A stretch of 64,000 nucleotides of DNA, taken from NCBI GenBank assembly GCA_946965045.2, contig OX337239.1:1860001-1924000 (forward strand). Direction: 5' to 3'. Origin of the DNA: Epithemia pelagica. Lineage: Eukaryota; Bacillariophyta; Bacillariophyceae; Surirellales; Surirellaceae. The position numbers and the translations under genes are program-made. This document shows, in pieces, positions 41,472-52,987 of the stretch. Every line of letters begins with the position of its first letter. Within the stretch, counting starts at the first letter, position 1. Under the pieces are notes generated by a model that was given only the letters and a program-made list of their open reading frames with translations, was not told the origin of the DNA and made no database searches.

Positions 41472-41680
41472 AAACTTTGGAGAATTTTTGTGTTCCCGCT
41501 GTTATGTTTTATGTTTTGCTATTATTATGTTTCAAAGAGTTTTCAGTGGCATGAGCAGTCATAAACATAAACATAACATAACGAGGCAAAAACTTTGTGT
41601 TTATGTTTTATGTTATGTTTATGATAAAAACATTTCAGTAAAGACCCAGTACTCGTAGCTCGTAGTACTCGTATTCTCTA

Positions 41681-41889
41681 TGCCATACCCATGTAAAATA
41701 GCACGGTATAAAAATTGTGATCTTTAGGAATTACGAGGGATTAGGGGGAATGAGAGTGCCACGTGCGACGAGAAAATGACTGGAGGAGGAACAGCCAGAT
41801 GGCGGAAGATTCATGTCGCAGTGTCAAGAACGCGAACCGGGAATGGAACGTGGCGACACGTATGGCGGGATCCATATAGGGGTACCGCA
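41681..41889 (-). repeat. 3' LTR of the gypsy element (209 bp)
   Basis: Starts and ends TG/CA; matches 47190-47406 apart from lacking 8 bp near 41754. Confidence 0.92.
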
Positions 41890-41903
41890 CTCTACCTCTC
41901 CCT
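41890..41903 (-). promoter_or_regulatory. Polypurine tract
   Basis: On the - strand AGGGAGAGGTAGAG directly precedes the 3' LTR TG, the expected site for plus-strand priming. Confidence 0.7.
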
Positions 41904-41969
41904 GGTCGGACCTAGGGAGTTCGAGCGGGACAAGAATGGGAAAGCTTGGAGACCAGCATTAAAACCCAT

Positions 41970-44258
41970 TTATTCACGAAATGGAACAAGGCGACGAATG
42001 TTGATTCGTTCAGTGACGTGGGGACCACGTTGGATAGTCACAGTGCCATTGGAATGGACTTGTGTAATCCGAAAGGGATTGGGGCTTGTGCGGAGCTCAA
42101 GCTTGTCTGGATTCGTGGCGCGAAGCAACACACGATCGTTGACAGCGTAGTCATGAAAGACACGAGAACGATTTGCGAGACGAGTGCGTTCATCGACAAT
42201 CTGTTGTCGTTTCAGACGGACTGTTTCCATGTCCGCGATAATAGGGATGTCAAACAGCATGACGCGATGGAACGCAAGGCTGCCGGGAGAATATTTCAAG
42301 GCGCCATGAATGGCAGTGCGAGTGGAATACGCAGCAGTCTGCAGAGCAGTATCCACGGCAAGTGCAGCGTTTTGTGCATCTTGTGGTGGTTCATAGTTGG
42401 TGATCACACGAAGAGTGTTGCCAACAGTCAAATGTAAGCGCTCGCAAAGAGCATTTGATTGAGGATTCTTGGCCGTCAACGGCACTGGCTTGATGCCATG
42501 GTTTCGAAGAACTTGCGTGAACGCATGTCCGATAAATTCACCGCCTTGGTCAAAAAGGCAACGAACGGGACGTGGATAGCGTGAGAGCCACGCGTTTTCC
42601 AATTAAAGACCCACGTGACGTGCCGTCTTGTCATGTATGCGAATGAGTTCGCAGAAGTTAGTGACATTATCGATAATAGTCAAGGCTTGAAATGTTAATT
42701 TCTGCCCATGAACGGTAACATTCCACGGTCCAATGAGGTCGACAGAGATGTCAGCCCATGGATTGCCTCGGACCTCGCGAGGAGGGAGTTCACCGTAATG
42801 GCGATGTATGACTTTAGAGCGTTGGCATGTAGCACAACTAGCCACGGCTTGTTCACAATACAAGCCCAAATTAGGATGACTCATGTGCATAGAGATCGTC
42901 TCACGAAGACGTGTAGACCCCAAGTGATTGAGGGACAGGTGATACCAATTGACGGTATGGGCCAAGAGGTTGTCTGGGATACGAATACGCCATGCGGCAT
43001 TAGGATTCTGACGATAACAAATCAAGTTGTATTGTGGGTTTTCCGTAGGGAAGGGTTGGAGATGGAATCTCTGTGGTTGTTCGGTCAACTTGGCCACAAG
43101 AGCGGCATCGTTCTGTTGGTGTTGATGGATCGTCGCGTAATCGACGGGCAATAGTTGATTTGCGTTGATGGGAGGATGATTGAGGTAGACATCGATCAAA
43201 TCCTCATCCATGAAGATGGGAGATTCGAAAGCGTTGGGATCACGCGAGTGATGAGAGCGGGGGTCATCATTAGGGCCATGAGGCACTTGCAACACTGAGT
43301 GTTGTCCGCTATGATCATAGAGCGATCGTGGATGCGGCGAGGCATCCGTAGAGGAGGTCGACGACGGAGAGACACTCTTCTCCTCCTCTTCAGAGAGAGG
43401 GAGACGCGACAAGGCGTCGACGATGACATTGTCCTGGCCAGGAACGTAGTGAAATATAGGGTTATACTCCTCGAGGAACAACCGCCAACGGAGGACCCGT
43501 TGCGAGTTGAGAGTAGCGTAGGTGAGATTTTTATGGTCCGTATGGACGTGCAGTTCGGCACAGCCGAGAAGCATGGAGCGGAACTCCTTAAGGGTTTCGA
43601 CGATGGAGAGTAACTCCTTTTCCATAGTAGTGTAGTTGCGTTGAGCAGGGTTTAACTTGCGAGAGTAATAAGCGACGGGAACGTCTTGTTGCATGATTAC
43701 AGCGCCAAGCTGGTAATCAGAGGCGTCCACGTAGACATGGAAGGGAAGGTTATGGTCGGGATACCGAAGAAAGGCATCATGTGCGAGCATGGACTTGGCT
43801 TGTTCGAAAGCGCGTTGGCATTGCGGGGACCAAACGAGGGTCTTGTGACCCGTAATGGATGTGAGGGGAGCAAGAACATGAGATCGTTGCGGATACATGT
43901 GGCGATAGAAATTGATCATGCCAATGAAGGAACGAAGTTCTTTCATGGTTTTTGGCGGAGCCAATGCCAAGATGGCAGAAATCTTCTTTTTCGAGGGTTT
44001 GATCCCAGTGGGCGTGAGCCAATGGCCGAGCCATTCCGTTTCTTTAACGGCCCATTCACATTTGGAAGGGTTAATGGAGAAGTTCTTGTCTTGAAGACGT
44101 TGGAGAACTTTGGACAGGATGTTCACATGTTCTTCCCAAGAATTGGAGAAGATGCCAATGTCGTCGATATAGACTTCGACATGGTCGCTGAAGTCCTTGA
44201 GGACGTCTTCCATAATCTCCTGACAGAAGTCAGGGGACTGTTTAACACCCATCGGCAA
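41970..44258 (-). pseudogene. Gypsy pol, 3' part: RT end, RNase H, integrase (interrupted)
   Basis: This continues the reverse transcriptase from L-P-M-G-V-K-Q-S-P and the active-site Y-I-D-D (nt ~44165). RNase H follows (V-D-A-S-D-Y-Q-L-G-A, then E-L-L-S-I-V and T-D-H-K-N-L), then the integrase zinc finger (H-x...C-A-T-C-Q-R-S-K) and core (D-L-I-G-P-W). A TAA at 42605-42603 breaks the integrase core in frame; beyond it the same frame carries D-Q-G-G-E-F and N-P-Q-S-N-A-L-C-E-R. The interruption sits between conserved blocks, so it is a point nonsense mutation and not the natural end. Confidence 0.9.
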
Positions 44259-44316
44259 GCGACGGTAACGGAATTTGCCAAAAGGCGTAGTAATGACGCA
44301 AAGATTGCTGGATTAC

Positions 44317-47061
44317 TCATCGAGGCGGAATGTGTAAAAACACATGGAGATGTCCAATGGAGATGTCCAATTTAGTAAAGTATTTGTAGCCTTTCCGTTT
44401 ACGGAGCATGTCCTCGATACAAGGAAAGGGGTAGACCCGACGGTAGAGTTGGGCGTTCAAAGAACGAAAGTCCGAAATCATTCGGATGCGGCCATCCTTT
44501 TTAGGAATGGCAAAGTGTGGAGCAGCCCATTCGGTGGAACCGACGCGCTCAAGGATGCCGATGTCGACAAAGCGCCACAGCTTTGTAAAGGTATCGTGTA
44601 TGTTTCGAGGGACCGAGAAATGGCGATGATGGACAGGCTGGGCATCAGGCTTGAGATGGAGATGGAGCGTGCGATCCGGATATTCACGGAGCTCGCCATC
44701 GAAGATTTTGCCACAGTCTTGCCAAATGGCAAGAAGATCTTGCTTTTGGGCATCGGTAAGATGTTCTTGTTGATTAATCAACTCTTGTAGATCCGTAGGA
44801 ACATAATTGGAATCCAAGAGGAATTGATCACCAATAATGGGATCGTCGGCAAAGATGTCGATGAAATGAGACATGAATGTCTGGTCAGTGGCGAATGAAT
44901 CGCGATGGCGCATAGCGGCATCAACTGAGTCCCAAGTTGTGAGACCAGTGTGAAAATTGAGCACAATGCCCAAGCGACGCAAGAGATCGCGACCAATAAT
45001 GATGTCATAACGACAATTGGGGGCATCAAAGATGTCGGCCCAAAGGGGGTATGAAATGTGTTTGGTTCGAGAAAACTCGGGGAGAACCAAATCTTCGAGA
45101 AGAATCTCGGAGACGTGGTCGCGCGTACCCATGGTGGTATTGACAGACCGATTGGTTACACGTGGATGCATGCCGGGCTGAAGACAGCGCGCGTGCAGGA
45201 TCGTCTTGTCGGCGCCTGAATCGAGCAGGGCACGCAACGGGACGGTGTTCTCGACTCCACCAATGGACCGAGCCATCAAAATGGTGAGGGGAACAGACGG
45301 AGGCTCAGAGGGAGCGACCAAAAGGGGACTAGAGAAACTAGGAGCGTCAGAGACAGAACTAGATGAGTAGACATCTTCATAGTGATCTAGGTTAGATAAA
45401 AAACCATTATTGGGATCAACAATGTCAGCGATGACAGCATCCGTAGGATTGGGACAGTTTTTAAGACATGGGGAAGCGACGGTATTCGTCGTTGCCTCCA
45501 GGGGAGGACAAGTCGTAGATGTGGGCGATATCCATGTTACGCCCGTAGATCTTGAACAATTGTTCGCGGACCTCAAGAATTGGGGCCTGAGGATGGCATT
45601 CTCGGCCGGCATAGCCTGTGGAGGGCCAGTCTGGATGTGACATTGCTGAGCAAAAAGAACATCAAGATGATGAGAGATATCCGGAGAGGATGAAGTGAAA
45701 AAGGAAGAAGAGCACATACCGGGGACCGTTTGATCGGCATTGCGGAGACTCGACCAATCACGAGTATCATCGAGAGGACGTTGACGAGCACGATAAGCCG
45801 CGTCTTGCACAGAAGGCAACGGCTCGGCCAACGATGGATCAACCGGTGGATTGTCGCCTGTGTTGGTGCCTTCAGAGGCATGCTGGTCAGAGCCAGATCC
45901 AGAACGACGGGGAACAGCGCCCCAACTGGAACCAGTAGGGCGAGATCCTCCAGATGAGGGAGTTCCCTGGCTACGAGAGCCTTGGCCGTTACGGCCTTGG
46001 TTCTGGGAACCATTGTTGGGATGAGACCCAGTAGGGGTACGAAGACCAGACCCGGTACGGGCAAGAAAGGCGTTGAAACGCTCTTGGTTAAAGTTGGAGG
46101 ACTGCGGGTTGTAGATGCAGTTGGCCCAAGTATGATTGGCGTGCGAAGGAATCGCGTCCTCATAAGGACAGGCATCGCCGTCATTGACGGGACGATCACC
46201 GGACGCTTGGCGTCCACCATTGGACTGGCGATTGCCGCCGCGGAGACCGCCACGACCACCATTAGAGGAGCGAAAACGCTTAGTGGAGCCACGGGAAGTG
46301 GAATCATCGCGAGGATTGCGGGACTTGGCCTGGGACTGTGCATTGGCAGCCATCTTCTCTTGAGAGACCTTTTGATAGCCGCGCATTGCATGAAGGAGGT
46401 CGGTGACATTGAAATGGTTCACCAAATCGGCAACCAAAGGATTGGCCGTCTTGAACTCGTTGCGCCAAGCAACAGGGGAGCCAAGATAGAAGGCTTGTTT
46501 CAACTCATCGTCAGTGAGGGCTTGGACGGCGTTGTTGTTGGACAAGTAACGGAGACCGTTAGAAATCTTCTGGAGGGTGTGATAATGGATATCCATGGTC
46601 ACATCAGGTGGCTTGCGAGGACCGCTAAGAAGGTGTGCCCAAAAGGCATTGACTTCGGAAACCGTCAACTTGGGTTCAAAGATCGTAGCAATCAACCGTT
46701 TGAAACACGCCTCATCAAGGTCGGCGCCATCAGGCAAGGCCTGGAATGCATCATGAAACTTGTCCGCTACGAGACTTGTGGTAACACGGGGAAAGTAGGT
46801 GCAACAGGCAGCAAAGGGCTCTGGATGACCGGAGATCTTGACCTTGTCAACAAAATGGAGGACCCACAAGAAGAGATTCGAGGGTTCTTCATCCACGCCA
46901 TCTCGGAATGGCAAGAGACGGACGTAGTACTTGTCATCGTCGTCGTCTTTCAACTTGAGGGTGGAGAGAGCAGAGGAAGAATCTGAAGCTGAGGCTTGAT
47001 CGAAGCGCTTTTGGAAGCGTTGAACATCCGCAAGGGAGATGAGGGAAGATCCTGTGCTCAT
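44317..47061 (-). pseudogene. Gypsy gag-protease-RT, 5' part (frameshifted at its end)
   Basis: The frame has 914 residues, with a Gag-like helical domain (first ~250 residues) and a Gly/Arg/Asn-rich nucleocapsid-like part. An aspartic protease with L-L-D-S-G-A-D-K-T follows (nt ~45230-45205), then the RT N-terminal half (F-A-I-P-K-K-D-G-R-I-R-M...Y-F-T-K-L-D-I-S). The frame is lost at a 13-bp tandem duplication (44345-44370) right after the first RT catalytic Asp. Downstream, a TAA at 44315-44313 lies in the expected frame. Gag and Pol are one frame in this element. Confidence 0.9.
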
Positions 47062-47189
47062 GATGAGACTGCAAAGGGAAGGAAAGGAAAGGAATCAAAG
47101 GATGATGAGATCAACAAGGATCGGTCAAAGAACGGCAAGTGGTTATGGTGAAAGAGTGCTGGGGGAAGTTTTTGAGCTTCTGATCAGAG

Positions 47190-47406
47190 TGCCATACCCA
47201 TGTAAAATAGCACGGTATAAAAATTGTGATCTTTAGGAATTACGAGGGATTAGGGGGAATGAGGAATCCACAGTGCCACGTGCGACGAGAAAATGACTGG
47301 AGGAGGAACAGCCAGATGGCGGAAGATTCATGTCGCAGTGTCAAGAACGCGAACCGGGAATGGAACGTGGCGACACGTATGGCGGGATCCATATAGGGGT
47401 ACCGCA
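47190..47406 (-). repeat. 5' LTR of the gypsy element (217 bp)
   Basis: Has 8 extra bases relative to the 3' copy and is otherwise identical. It should contain the promoter for leftward transcription. Confidence 0.92.
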
Positions 47407-47411
47407 CTCTA

Positions 47412-48543
47412 CGACTACTCTAGAGCAGAAAATCCCGAAAACCGAAAGTCAGTATCACCAATACCAATCACCTGGTCTTTGTCGATCGGCTTACTAGAGG
47501 GTTTAGTCTTCGATTTAGGAGTAACAAGAAGTAACAAAGACAAGTGATAAATAATTATTATAAATTCTGTGTTTTCTTTTTTGGGGTTTCGCCTAAGTGC
47601 TACGATCAGGCGAAAGCTAGGTAGGTAGGTTGACAGGAGACAGCGAAGAAAAGGTCGCTGGCTCGCTTATTCCCACGCTTCTAACTCGTAGAGCTAATGG
47701 GGAGTCTACCATCTTCTCTTACCAATACGAATCTACTTCTAGGTAGGATATCTGTGCTGGGATCTGCCATGGCCAATTGACAGCCATTGGAACCATCGAC
47801 ATCGAAGAATCCTCAGATTCTTAATTGTACTCCCAGCTCCATGACATGGAGGGATAGATCAAGGCTAGACCACTAGGGAGGTAGGCTCCGAAGCTTTGAT
47901 TAGACCTGTTTCTGGGATTGGGAATGGGGACAGGTAGAGGGTAGAGGTAGAGGGTAGAGGACGGGTCTGCTGGAAGAAGTGAATGGATACATGGATAATG
48001 GATATGGGCTATGGGCTATGGGCTTGCTAGTTTTGAGAGCTTCCGGCAGTTCCGATTGCTTCTTCTGAACTTCTGGGCTGCTCTTAATCGAAGTATGCGC
48101 AGAAACGACAATCGACAATAAGCAATGAAAACTATACTAATAATTATTACGCTACAAATTATGGGACATGTAGGAATAAGAAATAATGGATTATGCTATT
48201 CAGTTGAAGTACATACTGCTTTCGTCGAGTGTCCTCTCCTCTAGAGGTGGAGCTAGGAGGTACGAGTGGACTAGAGGCCTACTCCTTTAACGTTGCGGTG
48301 CCCCATCTGGGTAGCATGGGTAGCATGGGTAGCGCCGACCGACAGGCGCGCTCATTCCTTGATTCTGGGATCGCGCATCGCGCACCCCGTTACCGCGAGA
48401 CGAAGTGTGCAGTCATCATCATGACTCCCGAGATTCAAGGACAACAACAAACAAGGGAGAGACAACTGGAACACTCAATTTTGGTCTGTCAGAGATAAAA
48501 GATCGTAACGGATTGAACATTTTCAGTTCGACGAGAAGAAGAT
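47412..48543. other. Intergenic, low-complexity patches
   Basis: Contains GGTAGA-type repeats (about 47932-47962) and three GGGTAGCAT units (about 48308-48332). No gene was recognised. Confidence 0.45.
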
Positions 48544-50779
48544 ATGATGTTCTCGTCGGCTTCCACTGGCAACCTTGCAAGCGGTGCTCCTCCTTCCTTG
48601 AGCACAACAACCCGCGCTCCCATGCGCAAGTCTCGGTTACGGCGACAACCGAAAAAGCCTGTACCTACCCATGTGCTGCCCTTCCAAAAGAATCGTTGGG
48701 TTGTATCCATTTCAGCTGCTGTGTGTTTGATATGTTTTTCCGTTCTTCCCATTTGGATTTTGGAGGGCATGACGGATCCAGAACATCATCCTCGCGCCGT
48801 TCATGGAGTCCATCAACTCATGTCCATGGCACAACAAATACGTAATAAAGTGGCCGTTGTCACCAATAAGGCCTCTGCTCAACTACGAAAGGATTACAAT
48901 TTCGATACCGGTCTGGGACCACCGGAACAAGAGGATGTCAAAGTACAGGTCCTTTCCACCGAGACACCACCTGATGATATTGATTCGGAAGCAGTAGTAC
49001 CTGACACACCCGCCAAGACAGCAAATACCGAAACCAAAACCGTAGTGGACAAGAATAATAAAAATAAGGAAGGTGTACAACCACCGCCATCCTTGGTCGA
49101 GCAACAGGCCAAACCCACCTTTCGGTTGGAGGATTTAGAGAGCGACGACCTGGATGATTGGACGTCCAAACCAGTGGCACGAGGAATTGCTGGTCGACCC
49201 AAATCGGAAACACCGGCCATGGAGGGTGCACAACGTGCTTCGATTGATCAGTGTGATATTAATGTCGACTCCCTCGCATATTGGAATGACCCAGTGGGAT
49301 CGCGAGATTTGAACTTTGTGTCGCCCTTTGTCACCAAATCAGAAAGCAATGGGGCACAGGAAAAGTACATTACCTTTGCCTCCGATCGAGGTGGATGGAA
49401 TAATGTAAGTTGAACCACAAAGAAGTTGTGTCTGACTAAACAAGAAAGACTTTGCGGCTACGAGTTTCTCGTCAAAAAGTTCTCATGTCTAACTCCCCGT
49501 CTTCTACGATGGATTGAACGTCCTGTCTTCCTATGCTCCTGGAAACTACTTCTTCTTCCTCTTCTAGGTTCGCATGTCCATGGAAATCCTGTTTGTTTTG
49601 GCGGCTGCAACCGGTCGAACATTGGTTTTGCCACCCAAGGAACCACTGTATTTGTTAAATCGCGACAAGGGTGCCAAACATCGGGGGTACGCGGACTTTT
49701 TTCCACTGGACCACCCCGATTTCCCTGTCAAACTCATAACCATGGAGGAATTTTTGACCAAAAACCCAGATCAACAAAAGCTGCTCGCTCAAGAGAAATA
49801 CAAGGATTCCTCCGAACGTATATTGGAAGCAGCGGATTCCTGCGACAAGTACAAAAAGAGTGCTTCCTTCTGCGGAATATTGACGGATTATCTCAATGAC
49901 GTGGGACATAACCCCGGTTTTGGTGGAGATACAACATGTTTGATTTTTGACGAAGATGCGGCTCAGGGCAATCCACCTTCCGAGGAGGCTACGGAAGTTG
50001 CCAAAACATATTGTGGTGAACGAGACGTTGTCTATTGGTCCGACAAGGAGCACGGCCAACACACGCATTTGCATTTTCCAGCCAATCAAAAACAATATCG
50101 TCTCTTGACCCATTATTACAATCTCATGTACTTTTCCGATCCGGCGATTGGTAACTACTTCAAACGCTTTGTCCGTGATTACTTGCATTACAATAATGAA
50201 ATTTACTGTGCCGCCGGCAAGATTGTCAAGGCGCTACAAACCGAGGGAATGCGACGGGGATTCTCGTTGGACGCGGAAAAGGGTGGCGGCTATTCGGCCA
50301 TGCACATTCGACGAGGCGACTTGCAGTACAAGCGCGTAAAGATCTCTGCTCAGGAGTGGTACGACAATACCAAAGAAGTTTGGCAAGACAAGGAATTAAT
50401 GTACATTGCCACGGACGAGCGGAACAAGACCTTTTTTGATGATTTGGCGCGACATTACGACTTGCGCTTTTTGGACGATTATAAAGAATTAGTTGGTTTG
50501 TCGGATTTGGATCCCAACTTTATGGGAATGATTGATACAATCGTGGCCAGTCGTGCTCGAGCCTTTGCGGGGACATGGTTCAGCACTTTTACGGGCTACA
50601 TAAATCGATTACGAGGATACCATGGCATGTCCATGATGGATTCGTGGTACAGCTTTTTGCCCAAGAAGACGGCACTCCATCAATGGAATGTTATCACCCA
50701 TTATGCCTACGCGTTTGAATATCCGGATTGTTGGATGGGGATCGATGCCGATGTCATGCCAGATCGAGACAAATTCTAG
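48544..50779 (+). CDS. O-fucosyltransferase-like type II membrane protein (two exons)
   Basis: Exons are 48544-49404 and 49568-50779. The 163-bp intron begins GTAAGT and ends TTCTAG, phase 0, and joins G-W-N-N to V-R-M-S-M-E without loss; total 690 residues. One transmembrane helix lies at residues ~57-80 after a basic cytoplasmic tail. The catalytic region begins T-F-A-S-D-R-G-G-W-N-N, equivalent to the G-G-x-N-N start of O-FucT domains, and includes H-I-R-R-G-D-L-Q (the conserved Arg motif that binds GDP-fucose), Y-I-A-T-D-E and a late F-A-G-T-W-F-S-T-F block. It probably acts in the Golgi/ER on glycoproteins or wall polysaccharides. The acceptor is unknown. Confidence 0.8.
49405..49567 (+). 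other. Intron of the O-fucosyltransferase-like gene
   Basis: GTAAGT donor, pyrimidine-rich tract and CTTCTAG acceptor; removal keeps the frame. Confidence 0.88.
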
Positions 50780-51069
50780 GTGCCGTGGACGTAACTTATA
50801 GCATGGCTTTGTGACCAACTGTGCAGGCATACGAAACAAATCTTTTGAGAGGCGTTTCAGACGGTTACGTTTGGACCATGTCCATTTCTTCATCGTCGAC
50901 TTCTCATAAGAACTGTACGCGTTGAAGGATGTATCAGAAGTGATGGATCCATTGCCTCATGTTGCCTGACGTTATCTTCGTCAGCAACCAAAGCGCACGA
51001 CAACAGTTGTGTCTGCAGTATGCAGTCATTGGTTCATGAAGCAGGGTTTTAATTCGTCGTGGCTTTTCG
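50780..51069. other. Short gap between convergent genes
   Basis: 290 bp, nothing recognised. Confidence 0.5.
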
Positions 51070-52750
51070 TCAATGCTGAAAAAACGCACCGACATCTTCC
51101 AATTTCACCCCCTTGGTCTCAGGCAAAAAGAGCCACACCAAGACGGCGGTACAAAGGTTGATTGTGGCCAAGGACAGAAAGTAACCTACCCAACCCAATG
51201 CATTCGCCATCGACAGCATGGTCGAGGTCATAAAGGTGGCAGTCAACCGATTGGCAAAGGTGGATAAAGAGACAGCGTTGGATCGAATGGTGGTCGAAAA
51301 TAGTTCTGGTGGCAGTATCCATCCCAGTGGACCCAGGCCAAGAGAAAAGAAAATGAGATAGAGGGCCAAACCAGCAATGGTAACCTCAAAGTTGGATTTG
51401 TGTTGGTTATTGTGAAAGGACGACCTGTCCTGGTTGATGAGTTCCGTGTCGTTGGTCAAGTTTCCAGAGTCGTTGCTAGGGGACACAGTTAGATCCATAT
51501 TTTCGAAGGCGGAAGCCACCACGACAAGAGAAACAATCATACCAGACAATGAGAGTAGAAGTAGGGGCCGACGTCCCAACTTGTCCACAAGGGCACTGGC
51601 AACAAAGAGACTGGCCAACTTCAAAAAGCCCAAACAAAACATGTATTGGCCTTGCGCTTCGCGAGAGGTAACGCCGGAGGCATCCAATATAAAAACAAGA
51701 TAATATTGAATGGCATCAATGCCAGACATTTCATGGGCGACCGCAATACCAATACCTCGTTCCATCATTTGACGGATGGCCGGACGCCGTTTTGTTTCTT
51801 TCAATAAGGTGATCCATCCCATGAAACCAGATGATTGTTGCTGCTGTTGAAGAAGATGCTCCCGCTCAATGTCGCGCTGAATGTCGGTAATGGCTTCTTG
51901 AAGCTCCTCGGTGGACGCGTATGGCGTGAGCTGTTGCAGCACGGTTCGAGCACTGTCAAGTCGTTGTTGCTTCACAAGCCATCGTGGTGACTCGGTCAGT
52001 ACAAAACAACACAAGAATAGCATGACGACGGGAAGGATACAACCCATGCTAAACATGAGTCTCCAACTGAGGCCAATTGGATAGTTGGCAAACACAAAAC
52101 CCATGGAAAATCCAATCAAGATTCCAACGTTGCAGGCAATCTCGGACCAGGATGTCAAGAATCCGCGATGGTCTTTGGGCGATATTTCTGAGATGTACTG
52201 GGGCGTGGTTGTCATTCCAAATCCATTTCCCAATCCCACCAAAGTACGACCAAGCAAAATGACACCAAAGTGGTTCTTGCTCGCCACCACCAACACGGTT
52301 CCGACGAAGAAGAGCAGGGAGGCAAGGACAAAGGATGCTTTCATACCCCAACGTTGCACCAACCAAGAATTTTGCATCGCCCCCCCACAGCGAAAATAAG
52401 TTGATGGATCCCATAAAAAGTTCCAGCTGCCAGTCCGTCAACTCCAAGTCCTCTTGAATCAGAATTCCTGCAGGACTATTGACTCCAATGTCGAATCCAA
52501 CATTGCAAGTGTTGAGAACCGCACAACCGGCCAGAAAATACACAAACAATGAGGGTCCTCGATGAACTTCCACTTCCTTGTTGCCACCTGCTGAGGGGCT
52601 GGTGGGAATCGCATTCAGAAGTGGCTGTGCTTCGTTCATTGTACTTCCTTGGAATTGATTTCCGCACAGTTCTATCCATGATCCATGGTCAAGAAGTGTG
52701 AGGGGCTTGTTTGATCTTGGATGGAGAAATGACGCATGCGGAGATTCCAT
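51070..52750 (-). CDS. MFS sugar/polyol transporter, frame broken at a G7 run
   Basis: The 5' part (52750 to about 52387) encodes a soluble N-tail and the first transmembrane helix with the G-F-D-I-G-V-N-S-P-A-G block. The rest (52377-51070) carries helices 2-12 with R-T-L-V-G-L-G-N-G, the P-E-S-P-R-W-type motif T-E-S-P-R-W-L and the final L-P-E-T-K-G. The two frames are offset by one base at GGGGGGG (52380-52386). With six G the sequence would read L-W-G-A-M-Q-N-S-W-L-V-Q-R-W-G, the expected G-A-x-x-x-G-x-L-x-x-R-x-G loop, so one extra G is present. It is either a sequencing/assembly error or a young pseudogene. Sugar porters import hexoses or polyols; the substrate is unknown. An alternative start is at 52639. 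Confidence 0.8.
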
Positions 52751-52987
52751 GGACGTTAAGTCATCCCCATACGGTTATGCGCGCGGGGGGAGGTACATTT
52801 TTTCACGGCTTCGACCTCCTGCATCTCGGAATCTAAGTCTCCCCGTAGGTAAAAAGGTAAGGTTACTCAGAGTGGTCGATGTTGCAAGTTGCAACCTGCG
52901 GGCATTTATCGTCCAGTTACGCGTGCTGGCTTTGGCGATGGTACGTTACTAGTTTGTGGATTTTGAACATGACTCTTTATTTACTTA
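52751..52987. other. Short intergenic gap
   Basis: Region between two - strand genes; nothing recognised. Confidence 0.4.

Larger units (their letters stand above)
34175..41665. mobile_element. Foldback/MITE-like element, interrupted by a hAT insertion
   Basis: Terminal inverted repeats of about 65 bp lie at about 34184-34249 and 41593-41658. They share the tract around TGGGTCTTTACTGAAATG and an AT-rich tail, with a 2-bp indel and one or two mismatches. Without the hAT insertion the element is only about 0.8 kb and has no ORF, as in MITEs. It contains strong hairpins (34321-34352 and 34395-34421) and a heptanucleotide array. TACTCGTA at 34167-34174 and 41666-41673 could be an 8-bp target duplication, but ACTCGTA recurs locally, so the outer limits are uncertain. 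Confidence 0.6.
41681..47406 (-). mobile_element. Ty3/gypsy LTR retrotransposon, recently inserted but defective
   Basis: The LTRs at 41681-41889 and 47190-47406 are identical except for an 8-bp indel. The ends are TG...CA, and CTCTA at 41676-41680 and 47407-47411 forms a 5-bp target duplication. Coding is on the - strand: Gag, protease, reverse transcriptase, RNase H, integrase, which is the Ty3/gypsy order. A polypurine tract abuts the 3' LTR at 41890-41903. I see no canonical TGG primer-binding site next to the 5' LTR. Three lesions disrupt pol: a 13-bp duplication and two nonsense codons. Confidence 0.95.

Noticed and set aside
34184-41658. Outer ~65-bp inverted repeats as the termini of the hAT element
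   Set aside because: The inner ends CAGGGTTGTGAAGT have the hAT-type start and a perfect 8-bp duplication GTGGGGGG; the outer repeats therefore belong to a host MITE-like element.
41897-41925. TGGTCGGACCTAGGG... as a tRNA primer-binding site next to the left LTR
   Set aside because: Coding runs on the - strand, so this is the 3' side of the gypsy element; the purine run beside it is the polypurine tract.
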